Notes under the pieces: model-generated
The model's input: the letters and a program-made list of their open reading frames with translations, nothing else
Databases searched by the model: none
What the model was told of the DNA's origin: nothing
Shown: positions 61,101-64,000 of the stretch, in pieces
Numbering within the stretch: the first letter of the stretch is position 1
Layout of the letters: each line of letters opens with the position of its first letter
Made by a program: the position numbers and the translations under genes
Assembly: GCA_007449985.2 (NCBI GenBank)
Contig: VIIQ02000703.1
Location: 1 to 64,000, forward strand
DNA: 64,000 nucleotides
Direction: 5' to 3'
From: Desmodesmus armatus
Taxonomy: Eukaryota > Chlorophyta > Chlorophyceae > Sphaeropleales > Scenedesmaceae

Positions 61101-61545
61101 TTCACAAATGGGCCATTGACCCGGCCAAGCCCGGGATAGGGGCCCTATGCCGGGGATTTGGGCCAATGCAGCAGGATGTGTCACACCTGTCCGGATGTTG
61201 CCGCGCCCTGGTGGTGCATAAGTCTGTGTGGGGTCTTTAATTGAGGTGTAGGTGGCACTGTTGTGTGAAAGCACCTGCCATTTCTCCACATGCAGGCTTG
61301 ACAGCTGCAGGCAGGACAGCAGTCACTTGCTGTGTTTGTGTGTGCAAGCATGGTCAGATGGTTGAAACATACAGCCGACCAATCGAATCAGACACTTTTT
61401 CGACTACTGGTTTGTAACATCTGTCAGGACTGCAAGCAGTGGCCCCTCACCCTCATGCAGTTGGGTCCTGCACCCAGGCAGAATCCTGCTGCCTCCAGCT
61501 CAGCAACATGGCTGTAGGACCCACCACCATCACCACCGATCACCG
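58171..61545 (-). CDS. Multi-exon protein with possible jacalin-like lectin fold (5' end unresolved)
   Basis: The phase-consistent exons are 61450-about 61540 (ending CLGAGPNCMR), 61187-61304, about 60650-60783, 60210-60328, 59637-59705, about 58802-58890 and 58171-58470. All use GT-AG with CAG acceptors. The segments FTIPADHRVSRVCAAAG, CLNFVQIET and VLIIPKGLTLVGIAGRAGDSW, followed by DQVSLLVGPW, resemble the last strands of jacalin-like lectin domains (F-x-L, L-x-F-x-T, V-G-F-x-G-R-x-G...D-x-I-G). That assignment is by pattern only and may be wrong. The C-terminus adds a helical MLCLHQLQCSAAIQPLNKQ region and an acidic tail ending DDSSDDAD. Upstream exons probably exist beyond 61545; whether it joins the bromodomain exons at 63 kb is unknown. 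A broken tandem copy lies downstream at 52383-57000. Confidence 0.65.
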
Positions 61546-62935
61546 CTGCTGTGTGAACGAACATGCTGATTGGCTGAAGGAACGATGTTCACTACTATAG
61601 CTAGAAGGAGTCTCGGAAGATCTGCAAAGCAGATATCAGCAATGCTGTTTAGAACCACAGCAATGTCTTCGAGACCACAGAAAACGTATATGCTGATGTT
61701 GTCTGTATTTGTTTACGTTCTGGTATATGAAAGAAGCCGCTCGGTACTCCAGGGGACCCGCAGGTGACCTTCCTTTGACCAGCCTGGCAGCTGCTGACAT
61801 GCACAGCGGGCGTGAAGAGAGGCCACGGAAGTTGGGTCATGTTCGGACTTCCTTGGCAGGCCACTTAATGAATCGGAGCAAACACCACAAGCTCAAGTGT
61901 GGCATATGCCATAATGGTTGCGGCAGCATGCATGCGCATGCCGGTCATGCATTTGCATGGCATGCATGCATGGTCAGCCGACCTTGGCGGGTTTACCATG
62001 CATAAATGTAGATGGCGGTAGTCCAAACAAAGATTGCCAAATCCATCAGGGGAGTAACAGACTGTCATGCCCGTTTGGGCAGCATACTGGTGACCGGGCT
62101 GCAGGGGGGTTGGACTTGGTGGACTGTTGGCCAGCACAAGTGGATCACTGAGACAAGTCCACAGCCGCTACAAGCACAGGTGGGCCACGAGCTCCACGGG
62201 CTCCAGCAGGCAAGGCACACATATGTGCCAGTGACTTGCAGCAACCAGGGCCCCAACACAACGCCCAATGGGCCTAAGAACATGTACACAGTACGTATTG
62301 AGACGGTGACCGTTGCACTGCACTGGACTGACAAGAGGTGGCTGCACCGAGCTGGGTATCACTCAATACACAGACAACAAACAGTCATTGTACTTCCAGG
62401 ATGCACCCCAAGTGTGTTGGTTGCTCAAGCACTCTATCTCGGTCCTCCGGTTTGCCTCTGTCATTCTCAAAGACGTTTGCCCAGCAGGTCAAGCAACCTG
62501 TCTGACAGCAGCACACCAGATGGCTCACAACGCATCACACACATCTCTGGAGCCACCATGTTGATTGTGCGCCTTATGCTGTAGCCACTGGTGGAGCAGA
62601 CCAGTGCGCCAACGCCTGGAGGCACGGAATGAACCGACAACGGTGGCCACAGCACCACCATGCGTGGTGCCGACAGCACACATGCACCTACACAAACCAC
62701 CCAAAGCAGTGTTTGCAGGACATGTCACAGGCTGGCTACAACAACAGCACAGCGGCTCGTGCCACATCACCAGATGCGGCAGTTTTCGGCGCTGCGCTCA
62801 GTCTTGAGCTGCAACAACTTGGGCGTGCTCAGCCATTCACACACATCGTTGTCCTCATCTCTAGCTGCACTGCTGCAGATGTAGCACGTTCACCCCTTCA
62901 ATGGCAGGCATGCACTGCATGAACGATTCTGGCAG
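61546..62935. other. No supported gene
   Basis: A plus-strand frame at 62012-62584 is fairly long but has no recognisable domain or splice support. The region may hold 5' exons of the jacalin-like gene or the 3' flank of the bromodomain gene. Palindromic ATGCATGC-type runs occur near 61925-61975. Confidence 0.4.
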
Positions 62936-64000
62936 TCAGAGCTGTTGCACTCTGCTACTGGCCCCTGCCACTGAGTGCAACTTCATAAGACCACGCTCTG
63001 GCCCTAGCTTGTAGCGTCCGCCCTGCCTATGCCTGCTGCCACCTCGAGCTGCTGCTCCACCGGCAAGAGCGTCACTTGTCGGCTCGGCTGCCGTGCTGCG
63101 CTGCACAACCTTGCCCTGCTTGACGTGATTCACCTGCATGTGCAACAAGCAGGCAACAGTTGCTGTCACAGCACCGATGCACAGCTGGCATGCGCATTTG
63201 TGAGCAGTACAAATCATGGTGGAGCCCACATGTCGGCTGGTGTACATCACCCACACAACTGGTTGACAAATCAAGTAGATGTAGTGATGGTAGTGGAGGC
63301 ATGTGTTCATGTTGGTAAAGGCCTGCGGCTGTCACAACACGTCGCGTGTGTGCTCACGTATCTCAGGCTGTATCTGAAGATCACGTCTGCCTCCTTGTGT
63401 GGCTTGGTGTTGGGGTGATGGTACACCTTGGCGTTGGCACACATCTGGATGATGTCAGCCTGCATATGGTGCGCCAGCACAGTACAGCTTAGTAATCCAG
63501 GAGGTACAGTACAAAATGGGATAGCATCTCATCCTTGACAGACTTGAACATGCTACCTACATTTGTCAATCCAAATAGTGCCGTACATTCACGCACTGAC
63601 AGCTCTCTTGCTACACCGCCGTTTGGTTGCCGTCAATTGAGACCTCAGGTCTCGTGCTGTCAGCAGCACGGCAACCAAGCAGCAGCCACACCCACCAAGA
63701 ACTCGCTCCAGAAGGTATAGCTGCCGCCCTCCACCTTGGCCCGCATGGCTGACAGGTCCATGGGGTTTTTGATGATGCTGGAGTACCCAGGGGCCTATAC
63801 AGCACCAACAGCAGTCCGCAGAGCTTGGTTGAGGATCCTCACAAACTCACAGCCCCTTGCTGCATCGGCCAATCTGTGCGGCGCAAATGCAACACAAGCA
63901 TTTTGAGCACTTAACCCAGTAGTACCGGTACCCTGTGTGCCCTGAGTGGCGCTGGCCACTACAGCATGCCTGACCGTCAACCAGGCTGTCGTGCAAATCA
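62936..64000 (-). CDS. Bromodomain protein, 3' part (runs off the window)
   Basis: Three in-phase exons are seen: 63696-63794, 63358-63459 and 62936-63133 (stop). The first encodes APGYSSIIKNPMDLSAMRAK with the bromodomain ZA-loop P-G-Y-x-x-x-I-K-x-P-M-D-L signature. The second gives IIQMCANAKVYHHPNT, where the Asn of NA-x-x-Y is the acetyl-lysine-binding residue in helix B/BC loop. The third is a basic, Gly/Arg-rich tail (GGRYKLGPERG). Bromodomain proteins read acetylated histones in the nucleus. The N-terminal part lies beyond position 64000. 63795-64000 is intron or unrecognised upstream exon. The 63794 acceptor is TATAG. Confidence 0.78.

Noticed and set aside
62012..62584. 190-codon plus-strand frame, considered as a transposon remnant
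   Set aside because: No reverse transcriptase, integrase or transposase motif could be identified.

Overview
The window is nuclear DNA of a eukaryote, most likely a chlorophyte green alga (inference). The genes carry many short introns with GT-AG borders, and a CAG or CTGCAG core is very common at the acceptors. TGTAA, the chlorophyte polyadenylation signal, follows several stop codons. CAG/CTG, GT and GA microsatellites and long C or G tracts lie between and inside genes. The gene content (BOP1, MDP-1, a WD40/TRP-like channel, F-box proteins, a bromodomain) fits a Sphaeropleales- or Chlamydomonadales-type alga. Species cannot be read from the sequence alone.

Layout: 1-6.3 kb holds a tRNA-Lys-like sequence and local duplications, with no gene I can support. 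6.36-15.96 kb (-) is a complete 16-exon BOP1 gene whose exon lengths sum to 2268 nt (755 aa). It is divergent from a magnesium-dependent phosphatase 1 (MDP-1) gene at 16.4-20.2 kb (+, six exons, up to 244 aa). 22.5-24.56 kb (+) encodes an unrecognised Gln/Ser-rich basic protein. 26.05-29.85 kb holds two tandem paralogues with a degenerate F-box-like N-terminus; the first is intact and the second carries frame lesions.

30.85-44.59 kb (-) is a giant gene of about 25 exons (about 2,600 aa). It encodes WD40 repeats, a long low-complexity linker, a TRP-like six-helix cation channel and a C-terminal coiled coil. It is divergent from a two-exon SGNH hydrolase (45.2-46.3 kb, +). An F-box/LRR protein follows at 48.8-50.6 kb (+).

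52.4-61.5 kb (-) holds two tandem copies of a multi-exon gene with a possible jacalin-like fold. The downstream copy is broken and carries an extra insertion of about 1.2 kb with a TATA box and large palindromes. The last kilobase (-) is the 3' end of a bromodomain gene running off the window.

The most striking feature is repeated partial duplication of exon edges together with their splice sites. The copies lie inside the intron next to the authentic exon, in both BOP1 and MDP-1. They leave series of decoy or spare exons. I know of no described system that matches, and the pattern may reflect local replication slippage or an exon-birth process in this genome.
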